A DNA stretch of 64,000 bases from Spongiihabitans sp963422685 (GTDB lineage Bacteria > Pseudomonadota > Gammaproteobacteria > Arenicellales > Poriferihabitantaceae). Position numbers and translations under genes: made by a program. The stretch lies in NCBI GenBank assembly GCA_963422685.1, contig OY730442.1:1302001-1366000 (forward strand). The letters are read 5' to 3'. Under the pieces are notes generated by a model, which saw only the letters and a program-made list of their open reading frames with translations, did not search any database and was not told the origin of the DNA. Each line of letters begins with the position of its first letter. Within the stretch, counting starts at the first letter, position 1. This document shows, piece by piece, positions 45,184 through 55,172 of the stretch.

Positions 45184-46056
45184 ATGGGTGATATCCTGGG
45201 CGCAGGTTTTCTGTCTCATGCACCAACTATCATGTTCCCGCAAGAACTTCGGTATGCAATTAATGCGGGCCGTGAAATCAGTTTAGTACCGGGGTTGAAC
45301 AGGCTGCGCACCGAAGTTCTAAACGTCTTGAACCCTGATGTTGTGCTGTTGTTCGACACGCACTGGTTTACAACAGTCGAATTTGTCATAACCTCACATG
45401 CTCGCAGAAACGGAATCTACACTTCGGAAGAGCTTCCTCGAGGCATGGCACAGATTCCCTATGATATGAAAGGTGACCCCGCGTTTGCGAAATTGGTATG
45501 CGACCAGGTCAACACCAGCGGGGTTCGTTGTCATGCAAGCGAAGACCCGTGTCTGCCGATCCACTACCCGACTATCAACATTGCCCACTATATTAATGCT
45601 GGTGAATCCTGGGTTTCTATGGGGATTTGCCAAACGGCGCAAGACCACAATTTTCTCACTGTTGGTAAAAGCATAGCCGAGGCGATAAAGCAATCAGACA
45701 AGCGTATCGTATTAGTCGCCAGCGGCGGAATGAGCCATCGATTCTGGCCGCTTGACCAGCTTGAACAACATGAAACCTCAGATCCAGAGCACATTTTTAC
45801 CTTGGAGGCCCGCGCCGCTGACGAGCAGCGTCTGAAGTGGTGGCAAGCCGGCAAACACGCATCCGTTATAGATACTATGCACGAATACCGCCAATACGGC
45901 CCTGAAGGCAAGTTCGGCCACTATCTAATGATGATCGGTGCACTGGGCGGCAGAGACTGCACAGCCAGGGGCAGGCTATTCAGTGAATATGAAAATGCTA
46001 CGGGGACCGGGCAGGTTCATGTCTGGTTTGACCAGCCTGAAAATGGGTGGATATAG
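45184..46056 (+). CDS. Class III extradiol dioxygenase (3,4-dihydroxyphenylacetate 2,3-dioxygenase, HpaD-like)
   Basis: 290 residues of the LigB superfamily. The conserved first metal-binding His is in LGAGFLSHAPTIMFPQE (residue 13 region) and the second in LLFDTHWFTTVEFV. VASGGMSHRFWPLD and the GHYLMMIGALGG C-terminal segment are typical of HpaD. It cleaves homoprotocatechuate with non-heme Fe(II). The Met at 45184 is preceded by a GGGAGATTC box. Next to it are an ALDH and the TctCBA transporter. Confidence 0.92.
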   Translation: MGDILGAGFLSHAPTIMFPQELRYAINAGREISLVPGLNRLRTEVLNVLNPDVVLLFDTHWFTTVEFVITSHARRNGIYTSEELPRGMAQIPYDMKGDPAFAKLVCDQVNTSGVRCHASEDPCLPIHYPTINIAHYINAGESWVSMGICQTAQDHNFLTVGKSIAEAIKQSDKRIVLVASGGMSHRFWPLDQLEQHETSDPEHIFTLEARAADEQRLKWWQAGKHASVIDTMHEYRQYGPEGKFGHYLMMIGALGGRDCTARGRLFSEYENATGTGQVHVWFDQPENGWI

Positions 46057-46126
46057 AATTGGAAACAAAATTATCAAGCTAATATTTTTACTTCATCAAC
46101 GTCGTATATAAACCATTGGAGATATC

Positions 46127-47059
46127 ATGAAAAAGCGACTACTAACTTTATTTGTCAGCCTTGTGATGCTCGTGCCGGCGGCACAGGCACAATACCCTGA
46201 AAAACCGGTTTCCTTCGTGGTTCCCTGGCCGCCAGGAGATCTTGAAGATGTAATTACACGAATGATTGCAGAAGAGTTTCAGGAAACTTACGGTGTCGCA
46301 GCCGCGGTTGTTAATAAACCTGGCGGTGGCGGAGGCCCATTCCCGGGAGCTGTTGAGGTGGCCAATGCGCCAGCAGATGGCTACACCGTAGGATCTTTCA
46401 TCATCGCAGTACCGACAATTGGACCAAATATCGGTATCCCGGAGTTAAACCCAAATCCGTTCGAGCCTCTCGGTAATTTCCTGACCTATCCATTCGTTAT
46501 TGCCGCTGGCGCAAATGCTCCTTACGAGGATATCCAAGGCCTGGCAAACCATGCCCAAAACAATGATGTAGCACTTGGACATTTTGGTGCACCTTTGATA
46601 CCAACACGGGTGACAATGGCACTAGCCAAAAAAATGGGATTTAACTTCGACTCTGACGCGGCGTTTGATGTGCTGGATTGCAATTCCCTGGCATCTGGCG
46701 ATGTAGATGTCATAAACACTACGTTACAACTGATCCTGCCCTGCCTGGATAAGGTTAAAATTCTTGCCTCAGTCGGAGCTGAACGTATTGGTTTGACACC
46801 AGACGTTCCAACAGTCACGGAAATTGTACCTGAGTTAAATATCGCTTTATGGAATGGATTATTTGTGCATAAAGACACCCCTTCTGACGCGCGAGAAAAA
46901 ATCATTGCTATAGCCAAGAAAGTGGCTTTATCAGATGCGGCAAAAAAACTGGCCAGCGAAACTGGCGCACTGATCTATTGGCAGGATGTAGATGCCGCGA
47001 ACGCGCAGATCAAAAGCGATATTGAGGCTTTGGGCCACCTCAACAAGATACTTGAATAA
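46127..47059 (+). CDS. tctC: Tripartite tricarboxylate transporter substrate-binding protein (TctC/Bug family)
   Basis: 310 residues. Signal peptide MKKRLLTLFVSLVMLVPAAQA, then YPEKPVSFVVPWPPGDLEDV and VVNKPGGGGGPFPGAVEVANA, hallmarks of Bug-type periplasmic receptors. They bind carboxylates or aromatic acids and hand them to TctAB. First gene of the tctCBA set, followed by a strong palindrome before tctB. Substrate is probably the aromatic or carboxylic compound degraded by the adjacent genes (inference). Confidence 0.92.
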   Translation: MKKRLLTLFVSLVMLVPAAQAQYPEKPVSFVVPWPPGDLEDVITRMIAEEFQETYGVAAAVVNKPGGGGGPFPGAVEVANAPADGYTVGSFIIAVPTIGPNIGIPELNPNPFEPLGNFLTYPFVIAAGANAPYEDIQGLANHAQNNDVALGHFGAPLIPTRVTMALAKKMGFNFDSDAAFDVLDCNSLASGDVDVINTTLQLILPCLDKVKILASVGAERIGLTPDVPTVTEIVPELNIALWNGLFVHKDTPSDAREKIIAIAKKVALSDAAKKLASETGALIYWQDVDAANAQIKSDIEALGHLNKILE

Positions 47060-47075
47060 GCCTGGCTGCCCAAAC

Positions 47076-47101
47076 AAAGCGGGGCGATATCGCCCCGCTT
47101 T
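47076..47101 (+). terminator. 26-bp perfect palindrome between tctC and tctB
   Basis: A 13-bp perfect stem (AAAGCGGGGCGAT and its complement) 16 bp after the tctC stop, with no long T run. Hairpins here often stabilise the upstream mRNA or partly stop transcription, giving more binding protein than membrane subunits. Confidence 0.75.
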
Positions 47102-47160
47102 AGTTATTGCTATCGGAAATATTTATTTGCGAATAGATTTTCCAGCAGAATTTAGATTCG

Positions 47161-47682
47161 ATGAAATCTTTTTTTGAACGCGAACGGCGCCCAGGCGATT
47201 TTATTTTCGCTTTATTGTTTTTGGTTTTTTCAGCATTTCTACTTTCGCAGATTGGCAGCGAAACCAAATGGATAAAAGGGACGAAATTGTTCGCGCAACC
47301 CCCGTTCTGGCCCGCAGTTGGCCTGGCCGGTATGGTCTTATTTGCTACTGGACACTTTCTTGGGTCAATTTACTCTCGCAAATCCGATGGAAGGGGTTCC
47401 GAAATTCTGCTGTGGTGCAGATCACTTGAGTATGCAGCCTGGTTTATGGTTTATGTTTGGCTTGTACCCAAAGCAGGATACTTGCCAACAACAATTATAT
47501 TTACACTTTTCCTGACATATCGTACAGGATACCGCAAAAGGCTAATGTTCTTTTCTGCATTGTTAGTGGCAATTGCGATTGTAGTCGTATTCAAAAGCCT
47601 GCTATCGGTCAAAATACCAGGCGCGCAGTTATATGAATACCTGCCTGACGGAATCCGAAATTTTATGCTGCTATATCTGTAG
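47161..47682 (+). CDS. tctB: Tripartite tricarboxylate transporter small membrane subunit TctB
   Basis: 173 residues with four hydrophobic segments (e.g. FIFALLFLVFSAFLLSQIG, residues ~14-32, and the C-terminal FFSALLVAIAIVVVFKSLL). Size and topology fit TctB, which has little sequence conservation; position between tctC and tctA settles it. It ends 6 bp before tctA. Confidence 0.88.
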   Translation: MKSFFERERRPGDFIFALLFLVFSAFLLSQIGSETKWIKGTKLFAQPPFWPAVGLAGMVLFATGHFLGSIYSRKSDGRGSEILLWCRSLEYAAWFMVYVWLVPKAGYLPTTIIFTLFLTYRTGYRKRLMFFSALLVAIAIVVVFKSLLSVKIPGAQLYEYLPDGIRNFMLLYL

Positions 47683-47688
47683 AGCATC

Positions 47689-49182
47689 ATGCCGGAACTA
47701 CTGCTTTCTTCAGTACAGTTATTAATGCGATGGGATGTCGTCGTTGCTCTCATAATCGGTTCCGTTGGTGGCGTCATCATCGGCGTGATACCAGGAGTTG
47801 GTGCGGCCGTGGCTATTGCCATCTTGTTACCGGCAACGTTTTCGCTTGATCCCATTGTCGGCCTTACCATATTACTCGGTATTTATGGTTCGTCCATGTA
47901 TAGCGGCGCAATTCCGGCAATCCTGATAAACACACCAGGGACTGCGGTTAATGCGCTAACGACCTACGACGGCTATCCGATGGCGCGTGATGGCAACCCT
48001 CGTCGCGCTCTTTCCTTAGCCTATTCTGCATCATTTTTTGGAGGCGTGTTTTCTGTCATTTGCCTAATACTTTTGTCACAAATACTGGCAGTAATTGCCC
48101 CGCATTTTGGTAGCCGGGAAATATTTCTGGCGGCACTGTTGGGAATGATTTTGGTGGTTCTAGCTCACCGTGGCCAAGTTTTCGCCGCTGGAATGATGGC
48201 CTCCTTCGGAATTTTCCTGAACACTGTTGGATTAGAGCCAATCAAGTACACACGGCGATATACATTTGATCAAACCTGGCTCACGTCAGGAGTTGATCTC
48301 ATAGTAGTAGTACTTGGATTATTCGCTTTATCCCAGGCTTTCTTGCTTCTGGTGCAACAAGACGAAAGACCAAAGCCGGCCAAAGTTTCAGGCTCAATGC
48401 TTGAGGGATTGAAAGAACTGGCTTTATTTAAGCGAGTCGCAGCAGTCTCCTCATCTTTTGGCGTGATGATGGGAATGATACCGGGTGTTGGAGAATTTAC
48501 CGCCCAATTTCTTTCTTACACCTATGCACAAAAGACATCCAGGAATCCGGAGAAGTTCGGCAAAGGCTCACCTGAAGGGCTGATAGCATCAGAGGCAACC
48601 AACAACGCCGTACCAGGAGCAGCAATGATTCCATTGTTAGCCCTGGGTATTCCGGGTGAAGCACTGACCGCTATGATGCTATCCGTGTTTTATGTACATA
48701 ACGTCATCCCCGGGCCCCAGCTTTTTGTCAATCAAATGGATTTCGTGATGGCACTATATATATCGCTGTTTTTGCTTAATATAATCGTACTTATATTCTT
48801 ATTGTTTGCGACCAATGGAATATTGAAGATCACTCGTATACCTACACGGTTTCTCGGGATGATGATCCTCGTGCTGGGATTTGTTGGCGTCTACTCCTTG
48901 CGCAATTCAATAACGGACTGCGCCATCGCGGCTGCTTTCGGCATCTTTGGCCTCATCGCAAAACGACTGCAACTACCCATAGTGCCCATAGTCCTGGGCA
49001 TGGTTCTTGGAGGGATTATGGAAACAAAGCTTCGTTCATCCATGGCACGAGTTAAATCACCGTTAGATTTTGTCGATCGTCCTATCTCAGCCATCATATT
49101 CTGTCTAATAATTCTAGTTATTGCTGTCCATGTATACACCTATACACGCACTTTAAACAAAAAAAGAGACTTATACGACTAA
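47689..49182 (+). CDS. tctA: Tripartite tricarboxylate transporter large permease TctA
   Basis: 497 residues, about twelve membrane segments. The family motifs GGVIIGVIPGVGAAVAIAI (residues ~25-43) and MMGMIPGVGEFTAQFLSY, plus GIYGSSMYSGAIPAILINTPG and EATNNAVPGAAMIPLLALGIPG, are diagnostic. It is the cation-coupled permease of the system. Complete gene. Confidence 0.95.
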   Translation: MPELLLSSVQLLMRWDVVVALIIGSVGGVIIGVIPGVGAAVAIAILLPATFSLDPIVGLTILLGIYGSSMYSGAIPAILINTPGTAVNALTTYDGYPMARDGNPRRALSLAYSASFFGGVFSVICLILLSQILAVIAPHFGSREIFLAALLGMILVVLAHRGQVFAAGMMASFGIFLNTVGLEPIKYTRRYTFDQTWLTSGVDLIVVVLGLFALSQAFLLLVQQDERPKPAKVSGSMLEGLKELALFKRVAAVSSSFGVMMGMIPGVGEFTAQFLSYTYAQKTSRNPEKFGKGSPEGLIASEATNNAVPGAAMIPLLALGIPGEALTAMMLSVFYVHNVIPGPQLFVNQMDFVMALYISLFLLNIIVLIFLLFATNGILKITRIPTRFLGMMILVLGFVGVYSLRNSITDCAIAAAFGIFGLIAKRLQLPIVPIVLGMVLGGIMETKLRSSMARVKSPLDFVDRPISAIIFCLIILVIAVHVYTYTRTLNKKRDLYD

Positions 49183-49196
49183 CTCCAGGATAGCTC

Positions 49197-49382
49197 ATGC
49201 CAGGGCCGACTACAGACAGACAAATTCCGTACCTTCAAGAGATTAGGCGGGTGGCGGGGGACGACGATCCTATGAAGGCGCTGGAGATGTTCGTGGGAAG
49301 GATGGTTCAGACGGACCTAAGGAGAGAAGCGACAAGAACCGTCAGCAACCACGGGGCAAGATGGGGTTGGTTGAGAAGATGA
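49197..49382 (+). CDS. Doubtful 61-residue ORF after tctA
   Basis: Starts 14 bp after tctA with an AGGAT ribosome-binding site. The protein (e.g. ALEMFVGRMVQTDLRREATR) belongs to no family I know; it is richer in Arg than its neighbours. Nothing else is visible in 49383-49545. Confidence 0.3.
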   Translation: MPGPTTDRQIPYLQEIRRVAGDDDPMKALEMFVGRMVQTDLRREATRTVSNHGARWGWLRR

Positions 49383-49545
49383 TTACGACATCTGATTTCC
49401 GTCTTGCAACGGGGAACCACTGTGCCGGAGGATTGATTTTCCCCGATTCTCGTAGCAATTGCACAAATAACACTTCAACCTCTACTTTTAGCTTTAGTTA
49501 AAAATAAGGAGATTACCGGAAGCTCGCCGCGTTTTCAGGATACAT

Positions 49546-50685
49546 TTAATAATATTCTCTGTTATAAAGTATTTCTATGATCGTATTTTTATTCTCTGCC
49601 GGATCATAAACTGGGGTAGACACAGCCTTTGCCTTCCCGCCAAAGCCTCCTGCCAACTCCAGTTCATTGCCGGGCCTGGAGTGTTTCCGATTAATACGAG
49701 CCAAACCGAGAAATCTTCCTTCCAGATAAAGGGATAAAACTGCCATAGTCACATGTCCAATCTCTTTCCCGGAACTATATAATGGCAGCCCGTCAAACTC
49801 ACTCTCACCCTCACTCGGCAGAATGATACTGATTAGGGTACGGGTGGCGTTATCCTTGGCGATTTCCAACGAAGATCTTCCCTGGAAATTAGTTTTGGAA
49901 AGATCAACGGCCCATCCCATCCTGCATTCATAAGAGGTCATGGTGTGATCGTATTCCAGTTCCGCCATAATCATTCCAGACTCTATACGGCACATCATAA
50001 CTGCTGCAGCCCCAAGCGGGAAGTAATCCATCGGGTGTGACCACCGCAAACAGCTCATCCCAAAAAAGCTTCGATTTACTTGCAGGCACTGGAATTTCGT
50101 ATCCAAGCTCACCAGTAAATCCCAGACGACTTACTTGTACCGAAGTTCCAGCCATATATACATTTTCAATAAACCAATAGTATGGAAGAGAATCGTTTGA
50201 TAAATCCTGTTTGGTTAGTTTTTGTAGAATTTCTCTACTTTTAGGTCCTTGTACTGATAGCTGAGCTAACTCTTCTCTCTTTTGAGCAACCGACACATTT
50301 TCTGGTCGGTGATTGTCAAGGTAATCACCTACTTGGGGATTACCCCCGAATATACGAACGTGTTCGGGGCCATGAAAAAAAACAGTGCAGTCATCAACCA
50401 TCATCACTTCTTGATCGACCACAACGCCATAAACAATTTAACCTGGTTCAAGAAGGCTAATGTCTCTGAAAAAAATACTATTTATGGTTTTCACTGCTTT
50501 GGCCTGCAATGTCCCGCTTCAACAACATCGAAAACTCCATCACTGCCACCGCACTACGAACAGCCGAGTATTCTTCCTCTGGATCACCCCATGTCAGAAG
50601 GGGCGCATCCAGGCACGTCGATCCATTCCACCACCCCGTCGGGATATGCGGCTGCAAAAGGTGTCTGTTTAAGGTTTTGATCCAT
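49546..50685 (-). pseudogene. GcvT-like aminomethyltransferase/demethylase, decayed
   Basis: Pieces in different frames add up to a folate-dependent GcvT-family protein of ~370 residues. They are MDQNLKQTPFAAAYPDGVVE (start at 50685), WGDPEEEYSAVRSAVAVMEFS, GVVVDQEVMMVDDCTVFFHG, LSVQGPKSREILQKL, VSRLGFTGELGYEIPVP, then ECRMGWAVDLSKTNFQGRSS and GRFLGLARINRKHSRPGNELE. I count at least three frameshifts plus an internal TAA. Intact relatives move a methyl or methylene group to tetrahydrofolate. A TMADH-like pseudogene lies 30 bp upstream on the same strand, so both belonged to one N- or O-demethylation operon. Confidence 0.85.
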
Positions 50686-50715
50686 TACCGGGTCCTCACA
50701 ATCTGTGTTCACAGG

Positions 50716-52856
50716 TTATTTCTGGAGCAGTGTTGCCGTTCCCAGCTTGAAATCAGCTTCGGTAGCATCCGTCAAACGTCTCTCCCGAATGAAGGGTTGG
50801 TGTTCATCAGGATTTTCTGTATCAAACTCTCTCGCCAAACGAGTGCCGGAAAATGTTGCCTGAGCAACAATCCCTGGCGTGTGTGCGTCCCCGATGAGGT
50901 GTATCGACTTGATCCCGGCAGATTCCATTTCTTCGGGCGAGGCTGGTAATCGGTCAAAAATCCCGCAGTCAGATGTGCGATGTGTCACCATCATAATCGA
51001 ATCGTATTTAACGACCTGTTCCTCTCCTGACCAGATATGGATAAGCACTGCTTCACCGTTTTCAGCAGCAACGACGACATTTTGAGCGATCATGCTGCAA
51101 CCCAATTCTTGTAACTTTTGATATATACGTTGTTCTTCCAGCGTGAAACGTAAATACGGACCCACCGTTTCGCCATAGGTTGCATAGGTAACGCTATGTC
51201 CATTTTGCGCTAGTGGCTGTGCCATTGCTGAACCCATGTAGTACGCATCATTGTCGATTACCAGAACATTTTTCCCCATCGGTTTGTTTTCGATAACATA
51301 TTGTTCCGGTGTTGCGACCTCCAACGTTGTTAAATTTATTCCTCCTATATAATCATGTATTGGTGCGGACATACCGCTGCCGTCCCAATGTGATCCGGTG
51401 GTGAATATCACGTGTTCAGCGCCACAATCCAGGACGTCCCCGTAAGACAATCGACTATTCAACTGAATCCGCACTTCGGTACGCGTGTTGATCTGCGTCT
51501 CGTGCCAGTCAATTACCCGCTTCCATGCCCCAAATCCCGGCAACCCTGATACCCATCCAAGATGCCCTCCTATGGTGTCAGCCGCATCAACGACGTGTAC
51601 AATTTCATATCCACGTCTGCCAAGTGTCATTGCACATTCAAGCCCTGCCGGTCCGGCCCCTACCACCATAATCGGTGATTCAGGCTTAGTGGTCGCCGTG
51701 TAATTTTCTGGATGCCAGCCACGACGATATTCTTCTCCAGCAGTCGGATTTTGCGTACACCAAATGGGCGGGCCGCCTTTTTCCCAACGAGAAACACATA
51801 TATTGCAACCAATACATTCGCAGATGTCTTCGTAACGACCTTCCTGTATTTTTACTGGCAAAAAGGATCCGCAATTGAAGGGCGTGCCGCACCGATAATG
51901 TCACATTGACCAGAATTGATCACTTTCACCATTAAGTCTGGATCTGTGAATCGGCCAACATTAATTATCGGCTTTTTGGAAACTGTTTTCGCGTGACGGG
52001 TGTATTCGGCTTCATGATTGGATTCAAAAAACCGCGATGACCCTGCATCCTCTCCCCAGTTAAGTGTGCCGATGTTTACATCCCAATAATCTACCAGGTC
52101 ATCCAATAACGCTATAAACTGAACACCTTCTTCCTCTGCCTTGATCCCCATTTCGCCATATCCATACGGAACGTCAAGAGTGTCGACAGGAAATCGCATA
52201 CCAATTGCACAATCGTCAATTTCTTCTCGCATCATCTCAAACAGCTCGACTGTAAAACGACAACGATTTTCAAATGATCCGCCATACGCATCTGTTCGCT
52301 TGTTGAAAAATGGGTATAAAAAATAATTTGGCATCGTTGCTAATCCCGCGAAAATCGTCAACAAGTCGAATCCAGCTTCCCTTGCCCTCAGCGCCCATCA
52401 ACATGGTCGCGCTGCATTTGACGAATATCTTTTTTCGTCATGGCCCTTGCGCTTGCCATACCTTCCATTTCGTTTGGTATTTGGGAAGGGGCTCGACCTG
52501 GCATTCTACTTTCGGCGTTGAGACAAAAACTACCTCCATGAGTAAGTTCTACTCCCGCCAGGGAACCATGGGCATGAATTCTGTCACATAAGAGACAGGT
52601 TACGAATGTCACCCTGATCAACGAGCCTGCTTCCAACCCACGGGGTGATATCACTGTCACAAGTAAAAAAGCGCACCTCGGTAAACACCGCTCCCCATCC
52701 ACCCTCAGCTTTTACTTCTCTAAATGCTGCTTGCATTCCTGGCCGGTCCGACCCGGCGCCATTACAGTGCGGCACTTGCCAAAAACGATTGCGTAACGTT
52801 TTTGGTCCCAATTCGATGGGTTCAAACAAAATATCATGTGATTTCTCTCTTGACAT
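50716..52856 (-). pseudogene. Trimethylamine/dimethylamine dehydrogenase-like flavoprotein, split into four frames
   Basis: The whole protein is present but broken by three frameshifts. Part 1 (52584-52856) has FEPIELGPKTLRNRFWQVPH. Part 2 (52388-52702) has AGVELTHGGSF and ESRMPGRAPSQ. Part 3 (51852-52364) has NKRTDAYGGSFENRCRF and the FMN-barrel end. Part 4 (50716-51861) has the [4Fe-4S] site ECIGCNICVSRW plus a further Cys in PIWCTQNPTAGEEYRRGW, and then the FAD-binding IMVVGAGPAGLECAMTLG. This layout, an old-yellow-enzyme barrel with a 4Fe-4S cluster and a pyridine-nucleotide-like domain, is that of TMADH and related demethylating dehydrogenases. Cluster and FAD motifs remain intact, so decay is recent. 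Confidence 0.9.
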
Positions 52857-53348
52857 ACCGCCTGCCCTGTCAGGTTCAATTAATTGGTATTATCCGTCAA
52901 GTGACGGGGTTGTCAAAAGTATATCTAATGCCCGGATACCTATATTTGCTAACCCAGGACGACCTGCGAATGCCAGCCAAAACACTGACTCTAAATAAAC
53001 AACCAAAAACGACAAGGGAGCGCAAGGAATGATGCTTTTTATTGGATACGGAAAAAAGTACCCTGTAAACACACTGGGGGCCAGAAGATGAAGTTATTTC
53101 TTTTTGCAGTAAACTCGCAGTGCCCGGCGACCTGTTTTGAGGAACCTGTGTTATTGAAAAACAGCGCTTACATATTTGTCATGTTGCGTGTTTCAGTCTC
53201 ACACGATCAATACTATGCGACCCATCGCGAAATTTGATTTTGTTGAAGCAGGTCTGCCAACAGACAGCCCACATAAAATACATACTTTAAAAGACTCGGA
53301 ATTCAACTTTAATTAACTACTATCACTTAAATATTTGATATATCAATA
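52857..53348. other. Non-coding stretch between the TMADH-like pseudogene and the sulfatase
   Basis: About 490 bp, AT-richer than the genes around it. No frame with family-like sequence, no RNA gene and no clear repeat was seen. It should hold the promoters for the two divergent units. Confidence 0.5.
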
Positions 53349-54935
53349 ATGCGTGAGACTCCCAATATTCTGTTTATCATGTGTGACCAGTTGAGGCAAG
53401 ATTATCTATCCTGTTATGGTCACAAATCACTTGTAACGCCAAATATCGACAACTTGGCCAAGCGGGGGGTGCGGTTCGACAACGCATATTGTCAGGCTCC
53501 GTTATGCGCACCATCCCGCGCAAGTTTCTACACTGGCCGTTACCAGTCGAGCCATGGTGTAATGGGCAATGATGACGCTACCCAACTTGGCGAGCAAATG
53601 CTTGCTGACTACCTAAAACCTCTTGGCTATCGAACTGCGGTGGTTGGGAAAACACATAACTACAAAAATGAAACACATATGGAGGCAACAGGAATCAACC
53701 CTGGTTCAACCTATGCAAAGGCGGCAGCGTGTGGTGGATTCGAACCCTTTGAAAAACATGAAGGGTTGTATCCCGACCAAATACTGCCCGCAAACCAGGG
53801 TTATTCCGCTTATCTGCGGTCTGCAGGCTATGACGACGAGAATCCCTGGAACAGTCGCGCAAACAGCAGTATTGATAAAGATGGAAATCTACATTCGGGA
53901 TGGTACCTTCGCAGCTCCGCTTTTCCAGCAGCGATTCCAGAAAAACATTCAGAAACCGCATTCAGTACACGACGCGCCATGGAGTTTATCGAGTCCACGG
54001 GTGACCAGCCATGGTGTCTGCATTTGAGTTACATCAAACCCCATTGGCCAATAATCACGCCAGAGCCGTATCACAGCATGTATGGAATCGCCGATATTCA
54101 ACCTGTTATTCAGGCTGGAATTGAACGCCAGAATACGCACCCTGTTGTAGACGCGTTTATGCAACAAGAGTACAGCGCATCATATTCCAGAGCTGAAGTG
54201 CGTGACGTGGTTATCCCTGCCTATATGGGATTGGTAAAACAGCTTGACGATCATATTGGACAATTGATTGCCTTCCTGGTGTCTCGAGGTATTTTACAAA
54301 ACACGATGATTGTATTTACCTCAGACCACGGGGACTATCTAGGTGATCATTGGCTTGGCGAAAAAGATTTATTTCACAATCCATCGGTAAAAATCCCTTT
54401 TATTGTCGTAGACCCAAGCGATGCAGCCGATTCATCCCGCAACACTTCGAGGGATGATTTAGTGGAAGCTGTGGACCTTGTTCCGACATTTGTTGAGTTT
54501 GCAGGTGGAACCATATCCAAAGAACGGCTGGAGGGGCGCTCGCTATTACCCTTGATAAGATCGTCTGATTCTTTGGAAAGCTGGCGCGAATACGCGATAA
54601 GCGAAATTGATTACTCTGATCGTGGAGCAAGGGCAATTCTTGGTATTGAACCCCTTCAATGCAGGGCCATTATGATTGCAAGCAAAAACTGGAAATTCAT
54701 TTACTACTACGGATATCGTCCGCAGCTATTTGATCTCAATAACGACCCAAACGAGATCAATGACCTCGGGGAAGCCCCGAGTCTTGAGTTGGTACGAAAC
54801 CAAATGATGGATGCAATATATCATTGGCAATTCAATCTGAAACGTCGGCTTGGTCTTGAATACACCTATCTCGAAGGACAGGGTCCGCAACGAGATGAAG
54901 AATATGGAATCATAATTGGACGCTGGCAGCCCTGA
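53349..54935 (+). CDS. Type I sulfatase / phosphonate monoester hydrolase-family enzyme
   Basis: 528 residues. Metal-binding start PNILFIMCDQLRQDYLSCYG and the formylglycine motif C53-A-P-S-R in QAPLCAPSRASFYTGRYQS, so it needs a sulfatase-maturating enzyme. The second metal site is in MIVFTSDHGDYLGDHWLGEKD. No signal peptide is seen, so it is probably cytoplasmic. It could release sulfate from a sulfated small molecule such as choline sulfate or an aromatic sulfate. A sulfotransferase-like gene lies 2 kb away on the other strand. Confidence 0.92.
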   Translation: MRETPNILFIMCDQLRQDYLSCYGHKSLVTPNIDNLAKRGVRFDNAYCQAPLCAPSRASFYTGRYQSSHGVMGNDDATQLGEQMLADYLKPLGYRTAVVGKTHNYKNETHMEATGINPGSTYAKAAACGGFEPFEKHEGLYPDQILPANQGYSAYLRSAGYDDENPWNSRANSSIDKDGNLHSGWYLRSSAFPAAIPEKHSETAFSTRRAMEFIESTGDQPWCLHLSYIKPHWPIITPEPYHSMYGIADIQPVIQAGIERQNTHPVVDAFMQQEYSASYSRAEVRDVVIPAYMGLVKQLDDHIGQLIAFLVSRGILQNTMIVFTSDHGDYLGDHWLGEKDLFHNPSVKIPFIVVDPSDAADSSRNTSRDDLVEAVDLVPTFVEFAGGTISKERLEGRSLLPLIRSSDSLESWREYAISEIDYSDRGARAILGIEPLQCRAIMIASKNWKFIYYYGYRPQLFDLNNDPNEINDLGEAPSLELVRNQMMDAIYHWQFNLKRRLGLEYTYLEGQGPQRDEEYGIIIGRWQP

Positions 54936-55172
54936 AACTTAAACCGTCAATGAGAAATAAAAAATACCTGGTAATGATCCAAAATGTTATCAAACATTGT
55001 TCTGATTGGTTATCTTATGCACCAACATCCGCATTTGTACGTTATAGCCAACCATTCCCGTTCCTCATTGATCGCATAGAATAAAAATCCCATCTAAACT
55101 GTGGTACTAATTTGGAGGAAAGATGAAAACCTGGGCGTTAACCACCAGCAGTCACTCCATATTCAAGATCGG

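Noticed and set aside
52890..53072. 60-codon hydrophobic minus-strand frame before the sulfatase
   Set aside because: No start-site support and no similarity to a known small membrane protein; likely chance in AT-rich DNA.
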